Below, in pieces: positions 7,867 through 17,907 of a stretch of DNA of 64,000 nucleotides. Position 1 is the first letter of the stretch; each line of letters opens with the position of its first letter. The stretch covers positions 1,993,501 through 2,057,500 of the forward strand of contig JAURUC010000001.1 of NCBI GenBank assembly GCA_030803735.1. The letters are read 5' to 3'. The stretch comes from Actinopolyspora lacussalsi (GTDB lineage: Bacteria; Actinomycetota; Actinomycetes; Mycobacteriales; Pseudonocardiaceae). The notes under the pieces were generated by a model that ran no database searches, was not told the origin of the DNA, and was given only the letters and a program-made list of their open reading frames with translations. The position numbers and the translations under genes are program-made.

Positions 7867-9063
7867 TTGACCGAACGGACCGTCGGCATCGTCGGGGGCG
7901 GCATCGTCGGCCTGGCGGTGGGGCGCGAGCTCACTCGACGTCACGAGAGCACCCGGGTAGTCGTGTTCGAGAAGGAGAACCGGCTCGGTGCGCATCAGAC
8001 CGGGCACAATTCCGGTGTCGTGCACGCGGGCCTGTACTACGAACCAGGCAGTCTCAAGGCGGAACTGTGCGCTCGCGGTCGGTCGATGCTGCGCGAGTAC
8101 TGCTCCGAGCGGGAACTGCCCTATGTGGAGTGCGGCAAGCTCGTGGTGGCTGTCGACGGTTCCGAGCTCGCCCGCTTCGACGCGCTCGAGACGAACGCGC
8201 GGCGCAACGGTGTTCCGGGACTGCGACGTGTGGCCGGTTCGGAGATCACCGAGATCGAGCCCCATGCCGCCGGAGTGGCCGCGCTGCACTCCCCCGAAAC
8301 CGCGATCACCGACTACGCGGCGGTGGCCCGAGCGTTGGGTGAGGACATCGAGCGGGCGGGTGGCAGCGTCCTGCTTTCCACGGCCGTGACCGGAGTGCGG
8401 CGGCGGGTCGGGGGTGTGGACATCGAGACCGCGGACGGGATCCACTCAGTGGATCGGCTCGTAGTGTGCGCCGGCCTGCGGGCGGACCGGGTGTCCCGCT
8501 GGGCCGATGGTGCCGACGGACCGCGAATCGTGCCGTTCCGGGGCGAATACATGCGGCTCGCCCCGTCGGTGCGCGAGCTGGTCCGCGGCATGATCTATCC
8601 CGTTCCGGACCCGCGTTACCCGTTTCTGGGGGTGCACTTCACCCGCCGTGTTTCCGGGGAGGTCGAGGTCGGGCCGAACGCGGTCCTCTCACCGCACCGG
8701 GAGGGCTACCGTCGTCGTGACGTGTCCCTGGACGAGCTGCGCGGCATGGCGGGTTGGCCGGGATTCTGGCGGATGGCCCGCGAACACTGGCGCACCGGTG
8801 CGGTGGAGATGCTGGGCAGCCTCTCGGTAAGGGCCTACATGCGCACGGCACGCCGTTACGTGCCCGAGGTGGGCGTCACCGATGTGCGGCGCGCGGGCGC
8901 AGGAATCCGGGCACAGGCCGTGGATCGGGACGGTTCACTGGTGGACGATTTCCGGATCAACCACGAGGACGGCATCACCACGGTGCGCAACGCGCCGTCT
9001 CCCGCGGCCACCTCCAGCCTGGCGATAGCCGAGCACATCGTCGATCGCGTGGCGGCGAACTGA
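7867..9063 (+). CDS. lhgO: L-2-hydroxyglutarate oxidase-like FAD oxidoreductase
   Basis: FAD-dependent oxidase/dehydrogenase converting L-2-hydroxyglutarate to 2-oxoglutarate, about 398 residues, the usual LhgO length. The dinucleotide fold VGIVGGGIVGLAVGREL sits at the very N-terminus. Typical LhgO motifs follow: HQTGHNSGVVHAGLYYEPGS, LPYVECGKLVVA, HSPETAITDY, VPFRGEYMRL and YPVPDPRYPFLGVHFTRR. The C-terminus has GIRAQAVDRDGSLVDDF and the NAPSPAATSSLAIAEHI flavin-contact loop. I favour TTG 7867 because GAGAGGA lies ten bases upstream; GTG 7858 in the same frame would leave that site too close. Membrane association is possible but no segment is seen. Confidence 0.85.
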   Translation: MTERTVGIVGGGIVGLAVGRELTRRHESTRVVVFEKENRLGAHQTGHNSGVVHAGLYYEPGSLKAELCARGRSMLREYCSERELPYVECGKLVVAVDGSELARFDALETNARRNGVPGLRRVAGSEITEIEPHAAGVAALHSPETAITDYAAVARALGEDIERAGGSVLLSTAVTGVRRRVGGVDIETADGIHSVDRLVVCAGLRADRVSRWADGADGPRIVPFRGEYMRLAPSVRELVRGMIYPVPDPRYPFLGVHFTRRVSGEVEVGPNAVLSPHREGYRRRDVSLDELRGMAGWPGFWRMAREHWRTGAVEMLGSLSVRAYMRTARRYVPEVGVTDVRRAGAGIRAQAVDRDGSLVDDFRINHEDGITTVRNAPSPAATSSLAIAEHIVDRVAAN

Positions 9064-9231
9064 GAACGATTCGGAACGGCCGAGCTCCGCGGCAGAGCCG
9101 AGGACAACCCGCCTGACCGTCACCAGCACCGAAAGGCAACCTCGGCACGAGACCGCACGTCACCCGGTTGGGACCACGCGCCCGGCCCGAACCATTAGGC
9201 TTGGTGACCGAGACGGTGAAGGGGGAACTCA

Positions 9232-10869
<1,638 letters not shown>

Positions 10870-10905
10870 GCTCCCCGGACCGGGATCGCCGGTAACTCCG
10901 AGCGC

Positions 10906-11733
10906 TCAGCTCGCCAACTGGCTCCGCGTGGCGACGAAGCCGGAAACATCGGGCAAGAAGCCCTGCTCGTGGCCGGTGGCATTGGGGTGGAAGGACTCCT
11001 CGACCGGGTAGGAGAGCCCGTTGATCCAGGGTTGCGCACCGCACACGCCGTGTCCGGAGAAGTCGTCGCGCACGTCGAGGAACGAGAAACCGGCGGCCGC
11101 CGCCTGCTCGGAGATCACACTGTCGAGCGTGTCGGCGGCGTCGTTGAGCCTGCCCCGCTCGAACTCGCTCAGCAGGGACAGGCAGGGGCCGAGCTCGAAC
11201 AGCCTCGGATAGCCCACGACGGCCACTCGGGCTTGCGGAGCCGCGGCGGCGATCGCGTCGTAGGTCTCGGCCAACTCGGCGGGAAGCTGTTGGGTGGCGT
11301 AGTTCTCCGCCTCGGTGACCGCGTCGTCACAGGTCTGGTCGCCGCCGGCGTTGCAGGTGGTGATCACATCGACGAATCCGGCGTCGTTGCCGCCGATCGA
11401 GACGGTGACCACATCGGTACTCGCGCTCAGCGCGTTGACCTGCTCGTTCAGGACATCCGGGGTCTGCGCCCCCGCGCACGCGGCGAAGTCCAGGGAATCG
11501 ACCGTTCCCCGGTCCGCCATCAGTCGCGGATAAGCCTGTGGGCTCCGCAGGCAGTCACCGCTCTCCGAGGTGTAGTTTCCGATTCCCACGCCGGACGCGT
11601 AGGAGTCGCCGAGGGCCGCGTACTCGACCGGATCGGCGAGGTCGTTCGCGGCGCTCGCGGCGGGGGCCAGCAGTGGGAGCAGGGCGGCAGCCAGGACGGC
11701 GGAACAGCTGTTCGACAGCACGGATTTGCGCAC
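10906..11733 (-). CDS. Secreted SGNH/GDSL esterase-lipase
   Basis: Exported hydrolase of 275 residues. A signal peptide spans the first ~27 residues (hydrophobic AVLAAALLPLLAPAASA, cleavage after ASA). Block I GDSYASGVGIG has the nucleophile Ser, block III is SIGGNDAGF, and block V is SFHPNATGH with the catalytic His. Six cysteines (in SGDCL, FAACAG, TTCNAG, QTCDD, GPCLS, HGVCG) fit the three disulfides of Streptomyces-type GDSL esterases. The start GTG 11733 has GGAGG five bases upstream. It is divergent from ornithine aminotransferase. It likely hydrolyses extracellular esters or lipids. Confidence 0.92.
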   Translation of the reverse strand: MRKSVLSNSCSAVLAAALLPLLAPAASAANDLADPVEYAALGDSYASGVGIGNYTSESGDCLRSPQAYPRLMADRGTVDSLDFAACAGAQTPDVLNEQVNALSASTDVVTVSIGGNDAGFVDVITTCNAGGDQTCDDAVTEAENYATQQLPAELAETYDAIAAAAPQARVAVVGYPRLFELGPCLSLLSEFERGRLNDAADTLDSVISEQAAAAGFSFLDVRDDFSGHGVCGAQPWINGLSYPVEESFHPNATGHEQGFLPDVSGFVATRSQLAS

Positions 11734-12050
11734 GGATACCTCCGGTGGCCTTGATCGACCGTCCGTGATTATCAACACACCGAAGGTCACGAAAGGCGAA
11801 CACGGGAAATCCGCCGGAATTGGCTGCGATCGTGTGAGACCCCCTCACCGGAAAGTCGGAACGGGCCGGGGCCCGTACGGAGCAGCCCCGCGGCGGGCGA
11901 GGCACGGGAGGACAGCAGGCGAGGCTTCCCACCCCAACGGGTGAAAGCGCACAACGAAGACGTGCACACCGGAACCACGACGCAACGAACAACCAAAGGA
12001 AGCAATGTGTCGCGGCTGAAAGTGTTGCCGTGACGACATAGTCTGTTGCC
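11734..12050. promoter_or_regulatory. Divergent intergenic region with leaderless-type promoter of rocD
   Basis: No gene seen. At the right edge TAGTCT (12039-12044) fits a -10 box, and the ATG of rocD begins seven bases later with no Shine-Dalgarno sequence between. This is the arrangement of leaderless actinobacterial transcripts. A -35 is weak (ctgaaa around 12016-12021). The left edge holds the GGAGG of the divergent esterase. The middle is featureless. Confidence 0.4.
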
Positions 12051-13292
12051 ATGACCGCGGCCGTACCGAGCGTGCGTGGCACGCCTACCGAGACATCCGA
12101 GTTCCTGGCACTGGACGAGACCTACTCCGCGCACAACTACCACCCACTTCCGGTGGTGCTCTCGAAGGGCACCGGAGCGTGGGTGACGGATGTGGACGGT
12201 AACGAGTACCTCGACTTCCTGGCGGGCTATTCGGCGCTGAACTTCGGGCACCGCCACCCGGACCTGGTCGCTGCCGCGACGGAACAACTCGAACGTGTGA
12301 CATTGACCAGCAGAGCGTTCCACCACGACCAGTTCGGGCCGTTCTGCCGGGAGCTGGCCGAACTGACCGGCACGGAAATGGTGCTGCCCATGAACTCCGG
12401 GGCCGAGGCCGTGGAGTCGGCGATCAAGGTCGCCCGCAAGTGGGCCTACCGGGTCAAGGGGGTCGCCGAGGACCGTGCGGAGATCGTCGTGGCGGGATCC
12501 AACTTCCACGGCCGCACCACCACGATCGTGTCGTTCTCCACCGACCCCGAGGCGCGCGCCGACTACGGCCCCTACACCCCCGGCTTCGTCGTCACCGATT
12601 ACGGCGACGCCGCCGCGGTCGAGTCGGCTATCACCCCCGACACAGCTGCCGTCCTCGTCGAACCCATCCAGGGCGAGGCGGGGGTGATCGTGCCCGAGCA
12701 GGGATACCTGCGCGAACTGCGAAGGCTGTGCGACGACAACAACGTGCTGCTGATCGCGGACGAGATCCAATCGGGACTGGCCCGGACCGGCGAGCTGCTG
12801 GCGACCTCGCACGAGGGGGTACACGCGGACCTCTACACCCTGGGCAAGGCCCTCGGCGGGGGAATCCTCCCCGTTTCCGCGGTGGTGGGAAGCCGCGCAG
12901 TGCTCGGTGTGCTGCGTCCCGGGGAGCACGGCTCGACGTTCGGCGGCAATCCGCTGGCCTGCGCGGTGGGTCGAGCGGTGGTGAACCTGCTGTCCAGCGG
13001 ATACTTCCAGGATCGGGCGCGCGAGCTCGGTGACCGGCTACACGCCCGCTTGAACCAGCTGGTCGGTAACGGTGTTTCCGAGGTCCGCGGCCGCGGCCTG
13101 TGGGCGGGCGTCGACATCTCGCCGGGCGGCCCCGAAGGACTCACCGCGGCCACGGAACTGATGCGGCGCGGTGTGCTCTGCAAGCAGACCCAGGAGAACA
13201 CGCTGCGGATAGCCCCACCGCTGGTGATCACCCCGGAGGAGCTGGACTCCGGCCTGGACGCCGTGGCACACGTGCTCACCACCGAACGCTGA
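12051..13292 (+). CDS. rocD: Ornithine--oxo-acid aminotransferase
   Basis: PLP-dependent transfer of the delta-amino group of ornithine to 2-oxoglutarate, giving glutamate semialdehyde in arginine/ornithine catabolism and proline supply. Length is 413 residues, as usual for this enzyme. Markers: AHNYHPLPVVLSKGTGAWV, DFLAGYSALNFGHRHP, MNSGAEAVESAIKVARKW, NFHGRTTTIVSFS, EPIQGEAGV, LIADEIQSGLARTGEL, and the PLP lysine in YTLGKALGGG. HGSTFGGNPLACAV and TLRIAPPLVI complete the fold. It appears leaderless (ATG 12051). It is convergent with zapE; the 80-bp gap has a duplicated gctgacaggacagg unit and a weak CCGG-based hairpin. Confidence 0.95.
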   Translation: MTAAVPSVRGTPTETSEFLALDETYSAHNYHPLPVVLSKGTGAWVTDVDGNEYLDFLAGYSALNFGHRHPDLVAAATEQLERVTLTSRAFHHDQFGPFCRELAELTGTEMVLPMNSGAEAVESAIKVARKWAYRVKGVAEDRAEIVVAGSNFHGRTTTIVSFSTDPEARADYGPYTPGFVVTDYGDAAAVESAITPDTAAVLVEPIQGEAGVIVPEQGYLRELRRLCDDNNVLLIADEIQSGLARTGELLATSHEGVHADLYTLGKALGGGILPVSAVVGSRAVLGVLRPGEHGSTFGGNPLACAVGRAVVNLLSSGYFQDRARELGDRLHARLNQLVGNGVSEVRGRGLWAGVDISPGGPEGLTAATELMRRGVLCKQTQENTLRIAPPLVITPEELDSGLDAVAHVLTTER

Positions 13293-13371
13293 CAGGACAG
13301 GGCTGACAGGACAGGGCGGCCGGCTACCGGTGCACCGGAACCGCCCAGCCAGGCTCAGGAACCCGCCCGGC

Positions 13372-14409
13372 TCAGGAGGTGGCCAGCTCCCTGGAGAGCG
13401 CGGTGAGCCTGCTCAGCGCACGCAGGTACTTCTTGCGGTAACCCCCCGCCAGCATCTCCTCGCCGAACAGTACGGACAACGGCTCGCCGGAGACGCGCAC
13501 CGGTACCGCGCGGTCGTAGAGCCGATCGGCGAGCGCCACCACCCGCAGCGCCACCCCCTGATTCGGCACGGTGTGCACCCCGCTCAGGTGAACCGCGGCG
13601 ACATCGTCGACCATTCGGCCGTACTTGGAGGGATGCACCCGCTGCAGGTGGGCGCACAGCTGTTCGAAGTCGTCGAAGGTGGCAGCGGGGGTGGCACGCG
13701 CCCGCTCGGCGAGCTCGGTCTCCTCGAGCGGTTCAGGTGGTTCGGGCTGATCGCGGTGCCGGTAGTCGGGACCGTCGACGCGCACGACGCGGAACCGCTC
13801 GGCCATCGCGTGAATCTCCCGCAGGAAGTCCACGGCGGCGAACCTGCCCTCGCCCAGCTTGTCGGGCAGTGTGTTCGAGGTCGCGGCCACCCTCACTCCG
13901 GCGTCGGTGAGTCTGCTCAGCAGCTGGGTGACCAGCATCGTGTCCCCGGGGTCGTCGAGCTCGAACTCGTCGATGGCCAACAGTCGATGGCCGGAGAGCC
14001 TGCGCACGGCCTCGTTGAAGCCGAGCACACCCACGAGATTGGTCAGCTCGACGAACGTGGCGTAAGCCTTCGGCTGCTCGACCTCGTGCCAGAGCGAGGC
14101 GAGCAGGTGCGTCTTGCCCACGCCGAAACCGCCGTCCAGGTAGAGCCCGGGCAGGCCACCGGAGTGGCCGTTCCTGCCTCCCCGGCCGAACAACGAGCGC
14201 AACCAGGACCCTCCACCGGAGGCGGAGCGTCCGGTATCGGCGGCGAACTCCCTGCAGGCGGCGACCGCCGCGGCCTGACTGGGCTCCGCCGGGTTGGGCA
14301 GGTAGTTGTCGAACCGTACTTCGTCGAAGCGCGGTGGAGGAGTCAGCGCGGCGACCAGTTCGTCGGAACCGAGCTCGGGATGGCGGTCGACCAGGCGCGG
14401 CATGCTCAT
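13372..14409 (-). CDS. zapE: Cell division protein ZapE (AFG1-like ATPase)
   Basis: P-loop ATPase of the AFG1/ZapE family, about 345 residues. Walker A is GGFGVGKTHLLASL and Walker B is LLAIDEFELDD; sensor-like VAATSNTLPDKLGEGRF and DFLREIHAMAERF follow. Bacterial ZapE destabilises FtsZ bundles at the septum; mitochondrial AFG1 handles misfolded membrane proteins. The position next to a RibD-like gene matches the Rv2670c/Rv2671 arrangement as I remember it. Start chosen at ATG 14409 (MSMPRL); ATG 14403 is an alternative and neither has a good ribosome site. Only 55 bp separate it from the divergent reductase gene. Confidence 0.88.
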   Translation of the reverse strand: MSMPRLVDRHPELGSDELVAALTPPPRFDEVRFDNYLPNPAEPSQAAAVAACREFAADTGRSASGGGSWLRSLFGRGGRNGHSGGLPGLYLDGGFGVGKTHLLASLWHEVEQPKAYATFVELTNLVGVLGFNEAVRRLSGHRLLAIDEFELDDPGDTMLVTQLLSRLTDAGVRVAATSNTLPDKLGEGRFAAVDFLREIHAMAERFRVVRVDGPDYRHRDQPEPPEPLEETELAERARATPAATFDDFEQLCAHLQRVHPSKYGRMVDDVAAVHLSGVHTVPNQGVALRVVALADRLYDRAVPVRVSGEPLSVLFGEEMLAGGYRKKYLRALSRLTALSRELATS

Positions 14410-14464
14410 GCTGGAACTGTAACCGGAGGCTCGTGGCTGCCCGTGGGCGTGCTGTGATGGGACC

Positions 14465-15235
14465 ATGCAGCAGCTGTGGCCCGTTCCAGAGACGAAACAG
14501 GTGGACAGCGAGCCGGAAACGGCCGACGAGCTGGAAAGTTTCTACGAGTACCCCTCGGAGCTGAGTCGCCCGTGGGTGAGGGTGAACTTCGTCTCCAGCC
14601 TGGACGGCGCCGCGGCGGTGAACGGCGGTTCACGCGGGTTGTCCAGCCCCGTGGACCGACGCGTGCTCTCGCTGATCCGGGATCTCTCGGATGTCGTGCT
14701 GGTCGGGGCCGGAACCGCGGCGGCCGAGGGATACCGGGGATTGCGGCGCACCGAGGCGCGCACCCGACGACGTGCCGAACGCGGTCTGGGTGAAGTGCCC
14801 CCGATAGCGGTGGTCACCGGCAGCGGTTCGATCGACCCAGCATCGCCGCTGCTCACCGACACGGTCACCACCCCGATCGTGCTCACCAGCGAGGCCGCGC
14901 CCGTCGAGCGCGTCGCCGCGCTGACCGAGGCGGGCGCCGATGTGGTGACGGCCGGGCGGAACGAGGTCGACCTCCCGACGGCCCTGCGGGAGCTGGCACG
15001 GCGCGGGCTGTACCGCATCGGTTGCGAGGGTGGTCCCGGCCTGTTCGGAGCCCTGATCGCCGCTGACGTGGTCGACGAACTCTGCCTCACCGTGTCACCA
15101 CTGCTGACCAGCGGGGACACCAGTAGGATCGCCACAGGCCCAGTGGCCGGAACACCGCGTGGCATGCGGCTGCTCTCGGCGCTGTACGCCGACGAATCGA
15201 TGCTTCTGCTCCGCTACGGGAGACTGGCCGAGTGA
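14465..15235 (+). CDS. RibD C-terminal-domain (DHFR-like) pyrimidine reductase
   Basis: Stand-alone reductase domain of the RibD type, 256 residues, predicted to use NADPH. Markers: RPWVRVNFVSSLDGAAA, SDVVLVGAGTAAAEGY, GLYRIGCEGGPGLFGALIAA, DELCLTVSPLL and the C-terminal LLLRYGRL. It resembles Rv2671, which has dihydrofolate reductase-like activity and confers p-aminosalicylate resistance when overexpressed. The true substrate here is uncertain (riboflavin intermediate or folate). ATG 14465 lies 55 bp from zapE. Its stop overlaps the ECF sigma-factor start by 4 bp (GTGA), so it is the first gene of the sigma operon. Confidence 0.85.
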   Translation: MQQLWPVPETKQVDSEPETADELESFYEYPSELSRPWVRVNFVSSLDGAAAVNGGSRGLSSPVDRRVLSLIRDLSDVVLVGAGTAAAEGYRGLRRTEARTRRRAERGLGEVPPIAVVTGSGSIDPASPLLTDTVTTPIVLTSEAAPVERVAALTEAGADVVTAGRNEVDLPTALRELARRGLYRIGCEGGPGLFGALIAADVVDELCLTVSPLLTSGDTSRIATGPVAGTPRGMRLLSALYADESMLLLRYGRLAE

Positions 15236-15816
15236 CCGACGGGGTCGATTCCGACCAACAGCTCGACGAGCGCGTCCGCGAAGACAGCGCACTGCTCATG
15301 GCGGCCAGGAACGGCGACACCTCGGCGTTCGACTCCCTCGTTCGCACGCACACCGACAAGCTCTACCGCGTGGCACTGCGGATCGTGGGCGATCCGGCGG
15401 AGGCGGAGGACGCCGTGCAGGACGCCTGGGTCTCCGCCTGGCGCTCGCTGGCCACGTTTCGCGGTGACTCCGCCGCGTCGACGTGGCTCTACCGGGTGGT
15501 CACCAACGCGGCGCTGAGCCAGGTCCGCAAACGGCGCCCCACGGTTCCGCTGGACCCGACCGACGAATCCATGACCCCGGTGGGGAATACGGGGAACCCG
15601 GAGGGAACGGCCTTACGCGAGGAGGAGACCAGACGAGTGCACGCGGCGATATCCCGCCTCGAAACCTCCCAACGACTGCCACTGGTGCTGCGTGAGCTCG
15701 AGGGGATGAACTACGAGGAGGTCGCCGAAGTGCTGGAGGTGAACGTCACCGCGCTGCGGTCTCGGCTCCACCGGGCACGTCTGGCACTGTTGGCCGAATT
15801 GAAGGAGGTGCCTTGA
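15232..15816 (+). CDS. ECF-type RNA polymerase sigma factor
   Basis: Alternative sigma factor of 194 residues. Region 2 (about 20-90) has FDSLVRTHTDKLYRVALRIV, EAEDAVQDAWVSAWRSL and STWLYRVVTNAALSQVRKRR, the DNA-melting and -10 recognition segment. Region 4 (about 130-185) has RLPLVLRELEGMNYEEVAEV and TALRSRLHRARLAL, a helix-turn-helix for the -35. The linker is short with a Pro/Thr-rich stretch, so there is no extra domain. It is coupled by 4-bp overlaps to the reductase upstream and to its zinc-finger anti-sigma factor downstream. Probable regulon: the Asp23 envelope cluster that follows, by position only. Confidence 0.93.
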   Translation: MTDGVDSDQQLDERVREDSALLMAARNGDTSAFDSLVRTHTDKLYRVALRIVGDPAEAEDAVQDAWVSAWRSLATFRGDSAASTWLYRVVTNAALSQVRKRRPTVPLDPTDESMTPVGNTGNPEGTALREEETRRVHAAISRLETSQRLPLVLRELEGMNYEEVAEVLEVNVTALRSRLHRARLALLAELKEVP

Positions 15817-16412
15817 ACGAAGAGAACTTCGCTTCGGATCGGCGCCTGCCCTGCGGTCAACGTGTCGGCGAGCTGATCGGATATCACCTGGACGGTGTAC
15901 CCCCGGCGTTCGAGGAGCACCTGCGGGACTGCCCGCACTGTCGGGCGGAGCTGGCGGAGATATCCCGGCGCTGGCGACCGGTGCGACGACTGGCACGGAG
16001 TCACGCGGTCCCCTCGAACGACCTGGTGGACCGAACGCTGACCACCCTGCGCGGACTGCGCGACAGGCACGGTGGCCAACCGCTGGAACTGTCACAGGAG
16101 CACGGCAAACTGCTCATCCAGGCAGCGGCGACGCTGAGCCTGACGCGACGGCTGAGCGCGGAGGTCCTGGACGACTTCTCCGGCATGGCGATGCGCTCGT
16201 GCCTGATGGCGGACGAGGCGGTGCGCGTCGATGTGGTGGCCGCCTACCCGACGGCCGCTCACGAATTCCTGCCCGAGATCCGTCGCAGGCTGGTAGCCGC
16301 GCTGCACGGCTATCTCGGCGCGGGAACCCCGGATGTCTCCGTACGACTGGCCGATGTCGTTCCGCCGTGGGACGGAACCGGGGAAGAAACTGACATTCCC
16401 CCAATCGGGTGA
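15813..16412 (+). CDS. Zinc-finger anti-sigma factor with Asp23-like C-terminal domain
   Basis: Soluble 199-residue protein starting at TTG 15813 (TTGA overlap with the sigma stop) behind a strong GAAGGAGGTG. The N-terminal zf-HC2 module reads HLRDCPHCRAEL (H-x3-C-x2-C) with an earlier Cys in RLPCGQRVGEL, typical of anti-sigma domains that bind ECF sigma factors. There is no membrane segment. Residues ~140-190 (VRVDVVAAYPTAAHEF, then LPEIRRRLVAAL, then TPDVSVRLADVVPP) line up by eye with the core of the Asp23 protein at 16536 (IDLDIVVEYG, AVRRNVIHSV, VTEVNISVNDIHLP). This is an unusual fusion that would tie the sigma switch to the Asp23 complex. The second assignment is inference. Confidence 0.82.
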   Translation: MNEENFASDRRLPCGQRVGELIGYHLDGVPPAFEEHLRDCPHCRAELAEISRRWRPVRRLARSHAVPSNDLVDRTLTTLRGLRDRHGGQPLELSQEHGKLLIQAAATLSLTRRLSAEVLDDFSGMAMRSCLMADEAVRVDVVAAYPTAAHEFLPEIRRRLVAALHGYLGAGTPDVSVRLADVVPPWDGTGEETDIPPIG

Positions 16413-16535
16413 TAACACGTATCGAGCCGGAAGACCGCGGCACGAATTAGCATCTGATCGGGTACCAGTCCACACCGACCAACCCCGTCATCAGCTCGGA
16501 AGGCGGGGCGACCGGTGTTTCCGAAAGGAGTCGGC

Positions 16536-17075
16536 ATGACGCAGTCGGGCAGCAGCTCCACCCGTTCGAGCAAGTCGGAGTCCACGCAGTCGGAACAGCC
16601 GGGCGGCACGGACGTGACCGGTATCCCGGAGTCCCGTTCGCCGGACACACCCGCGCGCCTGGCGGACGACACCTCGCAGGGCAGGACCAGCATCTCCTCC
16701 TCGGTGGTGCAGAAGATCGCCGGAATCGCCGCGCGGGAGATCTCCGGTGTGTACTCGATGGGTGGCGGCGTGTCACGCGCTTTCGGTGCCCTGCGGGAAC
16801 GCATCCCCGGCGGCACCGGGAGTTCGAACGTTTCGGGCGTGCAGGTGGAGGTCGGGGAACGCCAGACCGCGATCGATCTGGACATCGTCGTGGAGTATGG
16901 TGCCGCGATCGTGGATCTCGCCCGTGCGGTACGCCGCAATGTGATCCACAGTGTGGAACGCATGTGCGGCTTGGAGGTGACCGAGGTCAACATCTCGGTC
17001 AACGACATCCACCTCCCCTCCGAGGACGAGGAGGAGACCACCCAGCAGAACGGGACGGGATCACGAGTGCAGTGA
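16536..17075 (+). CDS. Asp23/Gls24 family envelope stress response protein
   Basis: Protein of 179 residues, ATG 16536 five bases after GAAAGGAG. The N-terminal ~55 residues are Ser/Thr-rich and disordered. The Asp23 domain then runs SISSSVVQKIAGIAAREISG, VYSMGGG, GVQVEVGERQTAIDLDIVVE, RAVRRNVIHSVERMCGLEV and VTEVNISVNDIHLP; it ends in an acidic tail. In Firmicutes, Asp23 is a very abundant alkaline-shock protein held at the membrane by AmaP, with cell-wall stress phenotypes. It is the first of seven co-oriented genes, ending with AmaP-like anchors at 18523-19707. Confidence 0.9.
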   Translation: MTQSGSSSTRSSKSESTQSEQPGGTDVTGIPESRSPDTPARLADDTSQGRTSISSSVVQKIAGIAAREISGVYSMGGGVSRAFGALRERIPGGTGSSNVSGVQVEVGERQTAIDLDIVVEYGAAIVDLARAVRRNVIHSVERMCGLEVTEVNISVNDIHLPSEDEEETTQQNGTGSRVQ

Positions 17076-17161
17076 CCGGCTGAGCGGTGACTCTGCCCGG
17101 TATCCCCGTCCGAAAACGTTGTGCGTCCCGAACCACGCCACGACAGCACGGGAGCACGAGG

Positions 17162-17515
17162 ATGACCACGGAGAACGAGACCACACGGGAGCACGAGCAC
17201 GTCGCCGAACGGATAGCGGCAGCGGCCCTCGAACACCCCTGTGTGGTCCGGCTGGACGGCGGGGAACACGGAATCGTCGCCACCCACCTGCCCGGGCGAC
17301 GGGTGACCGGCGTCCGAACCACCGCGGACACCGGCGACGCGACCGAGGTGTGTGTCGTGCTGCTGCTGCGACGTCCCGTTCCCGAGCTAGTGGCCGAGAT
17401 CCGGGAGAGGATACGCGAAGTGACCGATGAAACGATGATCGACGTGACCGTCGCGGACGTGCTGGCACCGGAACACGAACCGGAGTCGAACCACGGGACG
17501 GGTGAGGCGAGGTGA
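17162..17515 (+). CDS. Minimal Asp23-like protein
   Basis: Small soluble protein of 117 residues, ATG 17162, in the Asp23 cluster. The pattern AERIAAAALEHPCVVRLDGG, HLPGRRVTGVRTT, TEVCVVLLLRRPVPELVAEI, RERIREVTDE and MIDVTVADVLAP follows the strand-helix-strand order of the neighbouring Asp23 domain, with a truncated N-terminus. I infer an Asp23-fold partner; it is more divergent than the protein at 16536. The C-terminus is acidic and polar. Its stop overlaps the start of the next gene by 4 bp (GTGA), so translation is coupled. Confidence 0.72.
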   Translation: MTTENETTREHEHVAERIAAAALEHPCVVRLDGGEHGIVATHLPGRRVTGVRTTADTGDATEVCVVLLLRRPVPELVAEIRERIREVTDETMIDVTVADVLAPEHEPESNHGTGEAR

Positions 17516-17844
17516 TCGGTTCGCGCCGGGATGCGGATTCGCATCGGGGTTCGGATTCGCGCCGCGCCTCTGATGAAGCCAGTGAAGCGCGGGTCCGACT
17601 GCGGGAGTTCGTACGTGCGAACCATCCCGACGTCGGTGGTGATCCCGAAGTCTTCGCCGCCGGTGTCGCGGAACTACAGTCGGCACGGGACGGAGTGCGC
17701 TCGCCGAGCGAACCACCGACTCCCCTGCCCGGCGAACGGGGAGACGGGCCGGTGGTGCTCGTGCGTCGGCACGGTCTGCGCGGGCTGCTGGCCCGGATAC
17801 GGGAATGGCGAGCACGCCGCGGGCGCGGGCCGCGAGTCGTATGA
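17512..17844 (+). CDS. Small basic protein with an HPD-GGD J-domain-like motif
   Basis: Protein of 110 residues, GTG 17512, coupled to the preceding Asp23-like gene. Residues ~24-55 read ARVRLREFVRANHPDVGGDP then EVFAAGVAELQSARD. The basic helix, HPD tripeptide and following GGDPE-helix match helix II, loop and helix III of DnaJ J-domains, but helix I (YxxLG) is missing. A Pro-rich linker and an Arg-rich C-terminal helix (RHGLRGLLARIREWRARRG) follow. Function unknown. Either a degenerate J-domain that recruits DnaK to the envelope complex, or a coincidental motif. I did not recognise a named family. Confidence 0.65.
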   Translation: MIGSRRDADSHRGSDSRRASDEASEARVRLREFVRANHPDVGGDPEVFAAGVAELQSARDGVRSPSEPPTPLPGERGDGPVVLVRRHGLRGLLARIREWRARRGRGPRVV

Positions 17845-17907
17845 CCGCGGCGGTCACGTACCGACCGAACACACGCCGGCTCGCGGGACGAATAGGAAGG
17901 TTGTGCC

